DNA of 54,024 nt from an uncultured Collinsella sp. (GTDB taxonomy: Bacteria; Actinomycetota; Coriobacteriia; Coriobacteriales; Coriobacteriaceae): positions 1 through 54,024 of the forward strand of contig CAUACA010000015.1 of NCBI GenBank assembly GCA_958427355.1. The letters run 5' to 3'. Under the pieces are notes generated by a model, which was given only the letters and a program-made list of their open reading frames with translations, ran no database searches and was not told where the DNA came from. This document shows, in pieces, positions 30,299 through 38,899 of this stretch. Position numbers and translations under genes: made by a program. Positions within the stretch are counted from its first letter, which is position 1, and the number at the start of each line of letters is the position of its first letter.

Positions 30299-31303
30299 AT
30301 GGACTGCGATGGCTACCCGCGCATTCCCATGCCGTTGATGTGCACTGCCTTTGTGCCGGGGCAGATTGACTCTGCGGTTGCAGGCATTTCCGACCCCGAT
30401 TCACGCACCATCGCCACGGCAGAAGCGCTGTACTTTCGCGGACAGGCCACACCCGCCGCCGAGACAGCACGCCCCTATCTTGACGCCACCGACCCCGCAC
30501 TGCGTTATTCCGCATGCCTTATCTGCGGATATGCCAGTCTGTCGCTCAACCGTATCGCCGATGCCCGCCGTTGCCTTGCGGGCATCCTCGATGCGCCAAC
30601 TGACGAGGAATCGCCCGCCGTCCACGCCACGCATATCCTGTTCGCCTCCGCTGCGAGCGTCCTGCTGCACTTGCCTTCCCCGCATTCCGCCGAAGAGTTT
30701 TATCCGCTTGCGGCGCATCTGCCCGAAGGCCTGCGCCTGTTCGCCAGCTACGTGATGGCGCATGCCCTGTACCTGCGCGGCGAATATGGCCGCAGTCTGG
30801 GCATGGCGGAAAACGCCCTGATCATGAAACAGGGAAGTTATCCCATCTCGGAGCTGTTCCTGCACTTGTCGGCTTCCATGGCCTGCATGAGCCTCAAGGA
30901 CATCGACACCGCAAAGGCACACTTCGGAGCCGCTTGGGACGTTGCGCGTCCCGACGGCCTTATCGAACTCATCGGCGAGCACCACGGCCTTTTGCAGGGG
31001 CTTATCGAGGCGTGTCTAAAAACGCAATACCCTGACGACTTCGCACGCATCATCGAGATTACGTATCGATTCAGCTACGGCTGGCGGCGCATCCACAACC
31101 CCGATTCGGGCGAGGACGTGGCCGACGATCTAACGACCACGGAATTCACCATGGCCATGCTCGCCTGTCGCGGGTGGACCAACGCCGAAATCGCTCGTCA
31201 TATGGGCGTATCGCCAGGTACCGTTAAAAATCGACTGTCCAACGTGTATGCAAAGCTTGGCATCGGCACGCGCACCGAACTGGTCGCGCATATGCTGCGT
31301 TAG
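30299..31303 (+). CDS. LuxR-type transcriptional regulator with helical-repeat N-terminus
   Basis: A 334-residue protein. The last 60 residues are a LuxR/FixJ-type HTH (MAMLACRGWTNAEIARHMGVSPGTVKNRLSNVYAKLGI). The first 260 are helical and TPR-like, with no receiver or autoinducer domain, as in many gut actinobacterial LuxR proteins. The ATG at 30299 has GGGAG seven bases upstream; a TTG at 30272 is less likely. The large surface-protein gene begins 156 bp downstream on the same strand and may be its target. Confidence 0.88.
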   Translation: MDCDGYPRIPMPLMCTAFVPGQIDSAVAGISDPDSRTIATAEALYFRGQATPAAETARPYLDATDPALRYSACLICGYASLSLNRIADARRCLAGILDAPTDEESPAVHATHILFASAASVLLHLPSPHSAEEFYPLAAHLPEGLRLFASYVMAHALYLRGEYGRSLGMAENALIMKQGSYPISELFLHLSASMACMSLKDIDTAKAHFGAAWDVARPDGLIELIGEHHGLLQGLIEACLKTQYPDDFARIIEITYRFSYGWRRIHNPDSGEDVADDLTTTEFTMAMLACRGWTNAEIARHMGVSPGTVKNRLSNVYAKLGIGTRTELVAHMLR

Positions 31304-31459
31304 CGGCCAGACTGCCTAGCGCAGCATGCGCGCCCCGGAGTCCCGGCGCTTCGCTCGCTCAAATTGGACATTTTGACCCTCGGACGGCACTACCGTGACA
31401 GGATGCCTTCTCGCAAAATTGGATTATTTCCACCGATACCTGCGGGATGGGAGCCAAAG

Positions 31460-33148
31460 ATGCTTGATCGCCGTTCGTTACTTGTTGCCGGAGCGTCCTC
31501 GCTGGCGAGCATTATGTTGCCGCGCGTGCCGGGAAGCGCAAACGCCTTCATATTGCCGTTCGCGCCCACCGAAGCCTATGCCGACGAAAAAGACCCTTTC
31601 AGGGTGCTCGTTCTCTCGCGCACCATGTTTGGTGTGGTCGTGGTCGACGTCGCCAACAAGAATATGCCCATCAAGGGAGCCAGGGTCACGCTCGCGTCGC
31701 GTTATGCCGCGGGCAAGCAGCTCTCCGCCACTACCGACGACGAGGGCACGGCCATCTTTGAGATCGCGCCGCTTTCGGAAGGCTACGTAGACGAGGCAAC
31801 GCTTCTCGACGCGTACGACTTTAACGGCGGCATCTCCATTAGCATGGCGGGCTACCGCGATGTCGAGATTCCCCTTGCGCGTATCCAGGGCGGCACCGCC
31901 ATAACCGCGCCCACGCGTCCGCTTTCCGACGGCGAGCCGTACTTCCGCCAGCTCACATTCGACGAATGGGACATCCAGTACGCCGACGCCACGTTTATGG
32001 CAATGCCAGCGGACGAAGCAGCAAACGACCAGCCCGACACGCACGCCTTTACCGTGCAGGCACATCTGCCACAGGGCGGGCAGGCAACGCTGCGCATCAA
32101 CAAAGTGACGCCTGCCGCGGGCAGCTCACCCGAAACCGTCACACAGATTGGCCAAGTCAAGGCCAACGCATCGGGCGCGGATAATCTGGCAACGTTCACA
32201 CTCAAAGACAAGTTCCTCGATGCGGCATCGGGCCTTCTGGAAGAAGGGTGCAAGCTGCGCTTTGTCCTCGATTATCAGGGCAAAACCTACACGCTCTCCT
32301 CCCCCATGGCCGTTGTCACCGCGCCGGCCGCAAAGGCGGAATCGGGCTCGACCACCATCATTCCCACCACCATGGACCAAGAGATCACTCCGTTTGATTT
32401 CCCCGCATCGTTTCCCGGCATCGGTGGTAATAAGTTCACGTGTTGGATGCCCACATTTCCAATCCTCTTCGATTTCTCGTTTGCTGGATACGTGCTGTTT
32501 GGCGGAGGATACAAACCAGCCAGCTATATGAACGATTCGGGCAACCCTGATCCGGAATACTGGAAGAAATCGCCGCGCGAGTCGGGCGCCAAGCAGGCAA
32601 ACCGCTACCTCGACGAGATGGAGGGGAAGTGGAATCAGTACAAAAGTATGAGTGCCGGATCGGGCACCGATCCAAGAAACACCAAGCTCCTTCGCCACCA
32701 TTGCACGCCGCTGTTCACGATGGATATCGCCACACAGCTGTACGGCTCGCTCGCCTACGATTGGGTGGGCAAAACCTGGGGTAACAACAACGACCCCGCA
32801 TACGGCAATATTAAGGCCCTCTTCCAGGTAAGAACCGACCTCAATTGGACCGAGCAGTTTACCCTAGGACCGGTGCCATTTTTCCTAAACGTCAATCCCT
32901 GGGTGCTGGCAAAACTGGCGCTCGCCGTGGGTGCCCACACGCACGGCAGCGGCGCGGCGTTTTTTAAAACATTTCGCTCGACTATTCCAACACGTCGGGC
33001 TCGTTTACCATCCAGATCGGGCTTGCCGTCACCTTTGGCGCCGGCGTTGCAGGCGTCGCTTCGTCTGCCGTGCGCGGCGCCGCATCCCTCACGCTGTTCA
33101 TTGGGTACGAGAAGGCAGATGGACACCAGCTTCCGCGACTGCGCGTAG
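31460..33148 (+). CDS. Large cell-surface protein, 5' part (frameshifted gene)
   Basis: N-terminal part of a very large surface protein whose frame is broken near 32960-32969. Translation starts at ATG 31460 (GGGAG upstream). Residues 1-29 form a Tat-like signal (DRRSLLVAG, then an Ala cleavage site). Residues about 55-135 resemble a transthyretin/CarboxypepD-type beta domain (GARVTLASRY, TDDEGTAIFEI, MAGYRDVEIP). The rest is beta-rich and unrecognised. After codon GCG-TTT-TTT-AAA the reading becomes Arg/Pro-rich and non-protein-like until the stop at 33148, while the natural sequence resumes in the neighbouring frame. Treat bases after 32969 in this frame as spurious. Confidence 0.75.
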   Translation: MLDRRSLLVAGASSLASIMLPRVPGSANAFILPFAPTEAYADEKDPFRVLVLSRTMFGVVVVDVANKNMPIKGARVTLASRYAAGKQLSATTDDEGTAIFEIAPLSEGYVDEATLLDAYDFNGGISISMAGYRDVEIPLARIQGGTAITAPTRPLSDGEPYFRQLTFDEWDIQYADATFMAMPADEAANDQPDTHAFTVQAHLPQGGQATLRINKVTPAAGSSPETVTQIGQVKANASGADNLATFTLKDKFLDAASGLLEEGCKLRFVLDYQGKTYTLSSPMAVVTAPAAKAESGSTTIIPTTMDQEITPFDFPASFPGIGGNKFTCWMPTFPILFDFSFAGYVLFGGGYKPASYMNDSGNPDPEYWKKSPRESGAKQANRYLDEMEGKWNQYKSMSAGSGTDPRNTKLLRHHCTPLFTMDIATQLYGSLAYDWVGKTWGNNNDPAYGNIKALFQVRTDLNWTEQFTLGPVPFFLNVNPWVLAKLALAVGAHTHGSGAAFFKTFRSTIPTRRARLPSRSGLPSPLAPALQASLRLPCAAPHPSRCSLGTRRQMDTSFRDCA

Positions 33149-35826
33149 GTGCAGACGTCGATGTCGACGTGATACTCCAGTTCGTAATGTTCAAGTGGAC
33201 CACCAAGGCTTGGTCGGGGTCGTGGCCCACACTCATCGATTCGTGGAATATGTCGATGAACAATGGCGACCAGTATGTGCTCCAGCGCTCTGAGCTCGCA
33301 TTGGGTGGAGATACGCCTTATACGCTGGATGTCTGCTTCGGCTCGGCCGGCAACGCCGAGGCGGGCGGCGTGCCGCAATTTATCGCATCGGCCACCATCG
33401 TCACCAACGCCGAGCTGCTCGCACGCGCCGAGGTTAATGCCACTGCCGCAAACGTTGCGCCTGTCGTGCGCGATTGGGATCAAGCGGTCACGCGCATTGA
33501 GCTCGAGGCGGATGCAGAAAGCGACGACACAGGACAGGTTGAGCATTTCGTCCACGCACTGATGGGAAACGACGAAAACGCCGCACCGATGTATGAGTAC
33601 ACCTATATCGGGCAGGCGACGAACGCCGTTGCGGACCCCAACGCCAATTCTGCCGGCGTGTCGGAGGACGAGCGTGGCGGCATAAAACCCTCGAGCGACA
33701 ACGTGCTGTTTTCCGGCGTGCTCAGCGAAGCCCACATGAAGCTAACGATGATTGCCGGCGTGGAATGCCTATTCCGTATCGCCTCGGTGCGCTACGGCGA
33801 GAATGGTCGTTCGCGCCTGGTGGTGCATACAAAGACGAACGGCACGTGGTCCGCTCCCACGCCCGTGGACTTCCCCCTTGGGTTTGGCGAGGGCGACGTG
33901 GAGCGCGACGGCATATACGATTACGACTTCGACGTGGTGGAATATAAGGACGGAAGAGGAAACCAGGACGCCTACGTGCTGCTGGTCTCGGGCGAGCGCC
34001 CCGACGGCGACGACACTTTTTTCGATACGGCAAGCACAGCCGGCATACTGTCCGTTGTGCGCCTGCGCATAAGCAACGACGGAGTTCGCGTGATATCGCA
34101 CACGTCGTGGCGCAGCATCTCGCGCGGCCGCCTTCAGGAGGATGGCCACCATTGTCTGCAGTGTCCACGCATCACGGTGGGCAAGACGCTGGTCGACGGG
34201 CGCCTGTCGGGCGCTTACCTCCACCGCCGCGGAACCACCGCGGAAAAGGCGATCGGCAGCGAGGCTGAGGTTGCGCTGGAGTGCTTCACCCTGTGGTCGG
34301 ATGATTTGGGCGACAGCCTCACGTTCCGTCAGGTCCTCCGCTTTCCGCAAGCGCCATCGAGCATCGAGCTGGGCGTACCCGAGAATATCAACGGCAAAAT
34401 GGTGGTGCCCGTTGCATACGAAACTGCAGGCGGTTGTGGCTGCGCATCGTACGCCGTGATCGGCCAGTCCATTGCGAGCTGGGGCGTTATGTCGCCAGAT
34501 GCCACAGTACCCCACGCGGTGCCGTGGCCGCAGCACACGGGCTTTTTGGCTACCGTCAACGAGCAACTGCAGCATATTACTTGGGCACGAGGCGCATCGG
34601 CATTTGCAACGCAGCCCGTGGGTGCCGCAGGCTGTGGCCCGGCATCGTTTAGCGTAAGCAACAACGGCAGGTGCGTGCTCTATGTAGAGAACACCGATGG
34701 CAAGGTGGGGCAAACCTACGACGAAGAAGGCAACCCGGTAGCAGTGATGGGCAAGCACTTCCGCATCTTCGCCAGCACCTTGGCAGGCGATCTGTTTACG
34801 GAGCCGTTCGTGATGTGCGAGCTGGACCATCCCGTCGATCAGATAACGACATTTTTGACGTCGGGAGGCATGCTCTCCGCGCTCGCCACGCACATTGTGA
34901 GCACGGAGAAGAGCGAGGCAGAACTACACGGCATCGAAGTGCCCTTGGTGGCGTGTGCCACTCCGACGGGCGCAGTCGCTACCTCGGGCGCGGTGGTGCC
35001 CGGAGCAGCAGGCGAATCCTTCATGGTCACGGTGCGAAACGACGGCAACACCTTGCTGACCGCCGGCACAATCGATCTGTACCGAGAGGGCTCCAGCCAG
35101 CCGTTCTCCAGCGCATCCATCGGGTTCGGAGCGAACACGCGCATGGCATCGATCTACGATCCAGAGCTTGCCGAGGACGCTTCGGTCAACGACATGGCAC
35201 ACGTGAAGTACGCGCTCGAAACGCTGGGCACACCTTTTGCAACGCACCCGCTGGTAGCCGACAGTGGCAACGCCGTGCTGGCACCGGGTTGCACGGCACA
35301 GTTCCGCATGAGCTTCGCCATCCCGGAGAGCTGGGGCGACGAGGTGGGCAAACGCGTCACGCTGTATGCGAAGGCGCGTGACCTGGTGGCACTCGATCCC
35401 GTAACGCTCGAGGAAATTCGACCGGGCGCAAACTCGGCGCTGGGTGCCGTACTGCACGAGCTTCATATGCCCGACGCGGCTTGCGAACGCTCAGAAGTTC
35501 AGGTCGGCGTATGCGACAGCGCGGATACGACAGGTCTTCACGACGCCCCGATGACAGCAGACGGCGGTGGCAGCTCGAGTGGCGGCGGTACTGACAAGGG
35601 CGGCGGCTCCGGCGGAAGCAGCTCCAGCAGTGGCAAGGACCACGGCACTAACAAGCGCTCCGGAAAATCGGGCGCGCTTGCGGGCACGGGCGATGTCAAC
35701 GCTCCCCTTACGGCAGCCGCAGCAGCACTCGCCGCAGCTGGTGCCGGCCTTGTCGCCTACAGCGCCCGCCGCACGGCGCTCGAAAACGACACCGCCGATG
35801 AGGTCAATTCGGATAGGCCTCGCTAG
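32968..35826 (+). CDS. Large cell-surface protein, 3' part with LAxTG sorting signal (frameshifted gene)
   Basis: Continuation of the surface protein in frame +1, with no ribosome site or convincing start of its own. The sense resumes as NISLDYSNTSG right after the T6A4 run at 32960-32969. It carries beta-propeller-like segments, a CARDB-like domain (VVPGAAGESFMVTVRNDGN) near 34990-35390, a Gly/Ser-rich linker, and a C-terminal LAGTGD motif, hydrophobic stretch and basic ARR, which fit a class E sortase signal. The charged tail is longer than usual. The joined protein would have about 1455 residues. Function unknown; anchored wall protein by its signals. Confidence 0.75.
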   Translation, partial: NISLDYSNTSGSFTIQIGLAVTFGAGVAGVASSAVRGAASLTLFIGYEKADGHQLPRLRVGADVDVDVILQFVMFKWTTKAWSGSWPTLIDSWNMSMNNGDQYVLQRSELALGGDTPYTLDVCFGSAGNAEAGGVPQFIASATIVTNAELLARAEVNATAANVAPVVRDWDQAVTRIELEADAESDDTGQVEHFVHALMGNDENAAPMYEYTYIGQATNAVADPNANSAGVSEDERGGIKPSSDNVLFSGVLSEAHMKLTMIAGVECLFRIASVRYGENGRSRLVVHTKTNGTWSAPTPVDFPLGFGEGDVERDGIYDYDFDVVEYKDGRGNQDAYVLLVSGERPDGDDTFFDTASTAGILSVVRLRISNDGVRVISHTSWRSISRGRLQEDGHHCLQCPRITVGKTLVDGRLSGAYLHRRGTTAEKAIGSEAEVALECFTLWSDDLGDSLTFRQVLRFPQAPSSIELGVPENINGKMVVPVAYETAGGCGCASYAVIGQSIASWGVMSPDATVPHAVPWPQHTGFLATVNEQLQHITWARGASAFATQPVGAAGCGPASFSVSNNGRCVLYVENTDGKVGQTYDEEGNPVAVMGKHFRIFASTLAGDLFTEPFVMCELDHPVDQITTFLTSGGMLSALATHIVSTEKSEAELHGIEVPLVACATPTGAVATSGAVVPGAAGESFMVTVRNDGNTLLTAGTIDLYREGSSQPFSSASIGFGANTRMASIYDPELAEDASVNDMAHVKYALETLGTPFATHPLVADSGNAVLAPGCTAQFRMSFAIPESWGDEVGKRVTLYAKARDLVALDPVTLEEIRPGANSALGAVLHELHMPDAACERSEVQVGVCDSADTTGLHDAPMTADGGGSSSGGGTDKGGGSGGSSSSSGKDHGTNKRSGKSGALAGTGDVNAPLTAAAAALAAAGAGLVAYSARRTALENDTADEVNSDRPR

Positions 35827-35873
35827 CGCCTAGCTACTTTTGTGAGAGACGCCGACTCGGCTCATCGACCACC

Positions 35874-35909
35874 AAAAAGGGCTGGCCCCGATAACTCGGA
35901 GCCAGCCCT
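35874..35909 (-). terminator. Intrinsic terminator of the lipoprotein gene
   Basis: A 9-bp stem AGGGCTGGC (35878-35886) with GCCAGCCCT (35901-35909); read on the minus strand it is followed by five T residues. It ends the lipoprotein transcript and faces the end of the surface-protein gene. Confidence 0.85.
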
Positions 35910-35938
35910 GAGTCGCCTGACGTGGGAATCGCAACCCG

Positions 35939-36958
35939 CTACTTGAGCTTCAATGCCTCCATCATGGGCACGGCGGCGTCCCAATCGATCTTCCAGCCAA
36001 TCGACACGCGGACGGTCTCGCCCGTCGCGGGAGCCGTCGCAAACAGCGTATGGCCGTTGTCGGGTCCGGTAAAGCGCAGCCACGTTATGCCGTTGTACTC
36101 GACCTGGTCGGTTGTTGTCTCCTTGCCTTCGTAGACCTGCTCTAGGCTTGCAACCTCTTCCTCCGGCGAGCGCGGGAAGATGCTGATGTTCAGGCGTCCT
36201 CCAGTCTCGTCGTGGAAGAAGTTTGCCTTTTCGCGCTCTTCGTCGGACGAATCCAGCGTGTATCCATCGGCGGCCTCGATGCTGTACGATGCGCAGTCGA
36301 TGCCCGTTAAATCTGCCTTCTCGCCAGAATCGGCCACGCCGCCGGCCGCCTTGAACTCCTTGGTCTCGCATCCCGTGGTGTCAAAGTGCATGGCCTCATG
36401 ATTCTTGGCGGGGGCATAAGCGTCTATGAACTCGACAGTGATAGGCCCGTAGTACGCCGTCTTGGGCGCCCAGAAATACACGTACTCAACGGTCTCGCCC
36501 GGGCCGATATCTGGCCTCTCGGAAAGGTCGATGCCCTCGTGCAGCTCATCGGGAGCCTCGCTTGCAACGTAGTCGAGCACGGCCGCCTTGCCGGAAGTAA
36601 ACAACGGGTCGCCTGCCTCAAGATCTCCCTGGGCAGCATGCACGTTAAAGGAACTGAACGTCCTGTTCTTTGTGTTGTTGTTGGTGATCTTGATGTGCAG
36701 GTAAAAGCCGTCCTGCAGCTTGGCATCGCCGCGATAGAACGTACCGTGAGCCACCGACTCATAGGTAATGCCTGCCACCTCGACCGTCTGCGAATCATAG
36801 GCCTTGGGCTTTTCCTGCACAGGCGCGCTGCCGCCCGAACTGCCAGCCGAGCCGCTCGGAGCACTACCACCACAGCCGGCCACCGTACACGCCAGCACGG
36901 CCGAAAGCGTCACGGTGGGAATTCCTAACAGCAGCTTCTTCGTCATGGGCTTCATCAT
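35939..36958 (-). CDS. Putative lipoprotein with DUF5067/DUF4352-like domain
   Basis: A 339-residue exported protein. The signal peptide ends in a lipobox VAGC followed by a Gly/Ser-rich spacer. Residues about 55-190 look like an immunoglobulin-like beta domain of the DUF5067/DUF4352 type (GFYLHIKITNNNTKNRTFSS and GETVEYVYFWAP). The C-terminal 130 residues are a separate uncharacterised domain rich in acidic residues. AAAGGAG precedes the ATG at 36958. It is transcribed away from the ATPase gene at 37360 and has its own terminator. Function unknown. Confidence 0.8.
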   Translation of the reverse strand: MMKPMTKKLLLGIPTVTLSAVLACTVAGCGGSAPSGSAGSSGGSAPVQEKPKAYDSQTVEVAGITYESVAHGTFYRGDAKLQDGFYLHIKITNNNTKNRTFSSFNVHAAQGDLEAGDPLFTSGKAAVLDYVASEAPDELHEGIDLSERPDIGPGETVEYVYFWAPKTAYYGPITVEFIDAYAPAKNHEAMHFDTTGCETKEFKAAGGVADSGEKADLTGIDCASYSIEAADGYTLDSSDEEREKANFFHDETGGRLNISIFPRSPEEEVASLEQVYEGKETTTDQVEYNGITWLRFTGPDNGHTLFATAPATGETVRVSIGWKIDWDAAVPMMEALKLK

Positions 36959-37255
36959 CCTCACCGCTCCTTTCACTTGCAGCTCATCCGTTGCCCAAGG
37001 CCTTCGTCGTCCCGTGGCATCGGCTTCCACTATGAGCGTATGACGAAACACGACGCCGGCGAAGTGACCCGTGGCCCAAATAACGCCCCGTTAGACCCCC
37101 TTTCAGACCAAAAGAGCCCCAGTTCGCATACCCTCGGCCCACAAAACGAGACGCATGTCCCAATGTTCGATTCGATCCAACAATCCGCACGACACGTCTT
37201 CGACAACGTATCCAACCGCAAACGCAGCAGGACGCATTCGGCCGCCTTCAAATTT

Positions 37256-37342
37256 ACTCGGACAGAACCGACTCGGTTTTGTCCGAGTAATCTCGAGCAT
37301 AATCTGATTCATGCGATACAATTAACTCGGACAAAACCGAGT
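37256..37342 (+). promoter_or_regulatory. Private repeat words upstream of the first AAA ATPase
   Basis: The 13-mer CGGACARAACCGA occurs three times: direct at 37259-37271, inverted at 37273-37285, and direct at 37328-37340. The first two make a near-perfect 33-nt palindrome (37256-37288, ends ACTCGGACA/TGTCCGAGT). A GAACCGAGT half-word touches the ribosome site at about 37350-37358. A TACAAT box (37317-37322) lies between the copies. The other 280 bp of the 36959-37359 gap show no gene. Confidence 0.8.
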
Positions 37343-37359
37343 CGGAAGGAACCGAGTAA

Positions 37360-38742
37360 GTGGAATTCATTGGCAGGGAGCGTGAGCTCGCCCGTATTAA
37401 GAAAACGCTCAAAGCACCCGAACAGCGCAATGTTCTCATTTACGGCAGGCGTCGCGTCGGAAAAAGTGAGCTCATCAAGCAGGCGCTAACCGATTTGTCG
37501 GACGTCGCAACGGTCTATTACGAGTGCCGCCAAACCTCCGAGGCAGACAACCTCGAAAGTCTGTCCGTCCTTGTTGCTGAAGCGCTGAGCTTTCCTCCGC
37601 TCGCCTTCACAGGCATCCGCGAGCTCATCGAATTTCTGTTTGCCCAAGCCAAAGACAAGAACATTACCCTCGTTCTCGACGAATACCCCTACTTGAGAGA
37701 TGCGGTTAAAGGCTTAGACAGCATTCTTCAGACCTCAATCGACGCCTACAGGGAAGACTCACGTTTAAACATTGTCCTGTGCGGCTCCTACGTTGAGATT
37801 ATGAAATCCCTCATCGAGCATGAAAGCCCCCTCTACGGGCGAATTGATCTCGCGCTTGAGCTTAAGCCCATGGATTACTTTGACGCTGCGAAGTTCTATC
37901 CCGCGTTCTCGCCCGAGGACAAGGTGCGGCTCTATAGCGTTTTTGGCGGTATCCCCTTTTACAATCGCCTCATCGATCAATCCCAAAGCGTACGCGACAA
38001 CATCATCGAGCTCGTCACGGAACCTGGCGCCCGCTTAGAAAGCGAGGTGCCGTCCTATCTCAACGCCGAGATCTCGAAGATGACCAACGCCAACGAAGTT
38101 TTCGGGGCTCTCGCACAAGGTTACTCCCGTTGGGGGGACGTGCTGGCACAGTCGCACGTCTCGAGCGGTCCGGCCATGGCAGACGTGCTCGACAAGCTCA
38201 TGTCACTCGAAATCGTCCAAAAGCGTGCACCCATCAACGACCCTACGAACAAGCGCAAGTCTGGCTACTTTGTAGTGGATCCGCTTTCGCTCTTTTACTA
38301 TCGCTATGTTTTTCGCAATGCCTCAGCGCGTCAGCTGCTCGACCCGGAAGTCTTCTATGATCGTCACGTCTCCCAAGACTTCGAGGAAAACTACGTTCCT
38401 CATATGTTCGAGGAGATCTGCCGTCAATACCTCGTGCGGCAGAACAGGACCGGCAAGATCGAACCGGCTTTCGACGCCATAGGCAAGTACTGGTACGACG
38501 ATCCCGCAAACAAAACGAGCGGCGAATTCGATGTGGTAACGCAAGACCCCGAGGGCTACGCATTCTACGAAGCAAAGTTCCGCAAATCCCCCATCACGCA
38601 AAAAATGGTCGACGAGGAAATCGCCCAAGTCGAGGCAACGGGGCTCAAGTGCCATCGCTATGGATTCTTCTCCCGTTCGGGCTTCGAAGCCGGCAAAAGC
38701 GATCGAACCGTCTTCATCGACCTGCCGCAGATGTTTGGATAG
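37360..38742 (+). CDS. AAA ATPase with C-terminal PD-(D/E)xK-like domain (COG1672/ATPase_2-DUF234 type)
   Basis: A 460-residue protein of the so-called archaeal-type ATPase family. The opening FIGRERELARI and P-loop GRRRVGKS (29-36) define ATPase_2; Walker B is in TLVLDEYPYL. A winged-helix segment lies near 240-300. The C-terminal part ends with EFDVV (D391) and FYEAKF (E404, K406), the spacing of a PD-(D/E)xK nuclease core, as in DUF234. The start is GTG with AAGGA upstream. It stands alone. Biological role of the family is unknown; DNA recognition, self-regulation or defence have all been imagined. Repeat words private to this gene lie just upstream. Confidence 0.88.
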   Translation: MEFIGRERELARIKKTLKAPEQRNVLIYGRRRVGKSELIKQALTDLSDVATVYYECRQTSEADNLESLSVLVAEALSFPPLAFTGIRELIEFLFAQAKDKNITLVLDEYPYLRDAVKGLDSILQTSIDAYREDSRLNIVLCGSYVEIMKSLIEHESPLYGRIDLALELKPMDYFDAAKFYPAFSPEDKVRLYSVFGGIPFYNRLIDQSQSVRDNIIELVTEPGARLESEVPSYLNAEISKMTNANEVFGALAQGYSRWGDVLAQSHVSSGPAMADVLDKLMSLEIVQKRAPINDPTNKRKSGYFVVDPLSLFYYRYVFRNASARQLLDPEVFYDRHVSQDFEENYVPHMFEEICRQYLVRQNRTGKIEPAFDAIGKYWYDDPANKTSGEFDVVTQDPEGYAFYEAKFRKSPITQKMVDEEIAQVEATGLKCHRYGFFSRSGFEAGKSDRTVFIDLPQMFG

Positions 38743-38785
38743 GACAGGACAGGTCCCTCCCGCACTCCAAGCATTCATTATCTAA

Positions 38786-38801
38786 TCGAACGATTGTTCG
38801 A
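38786..38801. promoter_or_regulatory. LexA (SOS) box upstream of the topoisomerase pair
   Basis: TCGAACGATTGTTCGA matches the actinobacterial SOS consensus TCGAAC-N4-GTTCGA at every fixed base and is a perfect 6-bp dyad (7 bp with the outer A/T). A plausible promoter, TTGGAA (38817-38822), 17 bp, TATGCT (38840-38845), lies just downstream, and the topoisomerase B start is at 38900. Confidence 0.7.
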
Positions 38802-38899
38802 TGGATTTCGTGTTGGTTGGAATCGTCTGTGGGCTGGGCTATGCTACTTTGACTATCTATATGACTTAAACGCAGCAAAGGAGCACCGAGAGAGCGAGT

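Noticed and set aside
32955..32972. Programmed -1 ribosomal frameshifting at the T6A4 run
   Set aside because: Slipping on these codons would meet TAA in the -1 frame at 32965-32967; a base change or polymerase slippage explains the data better.
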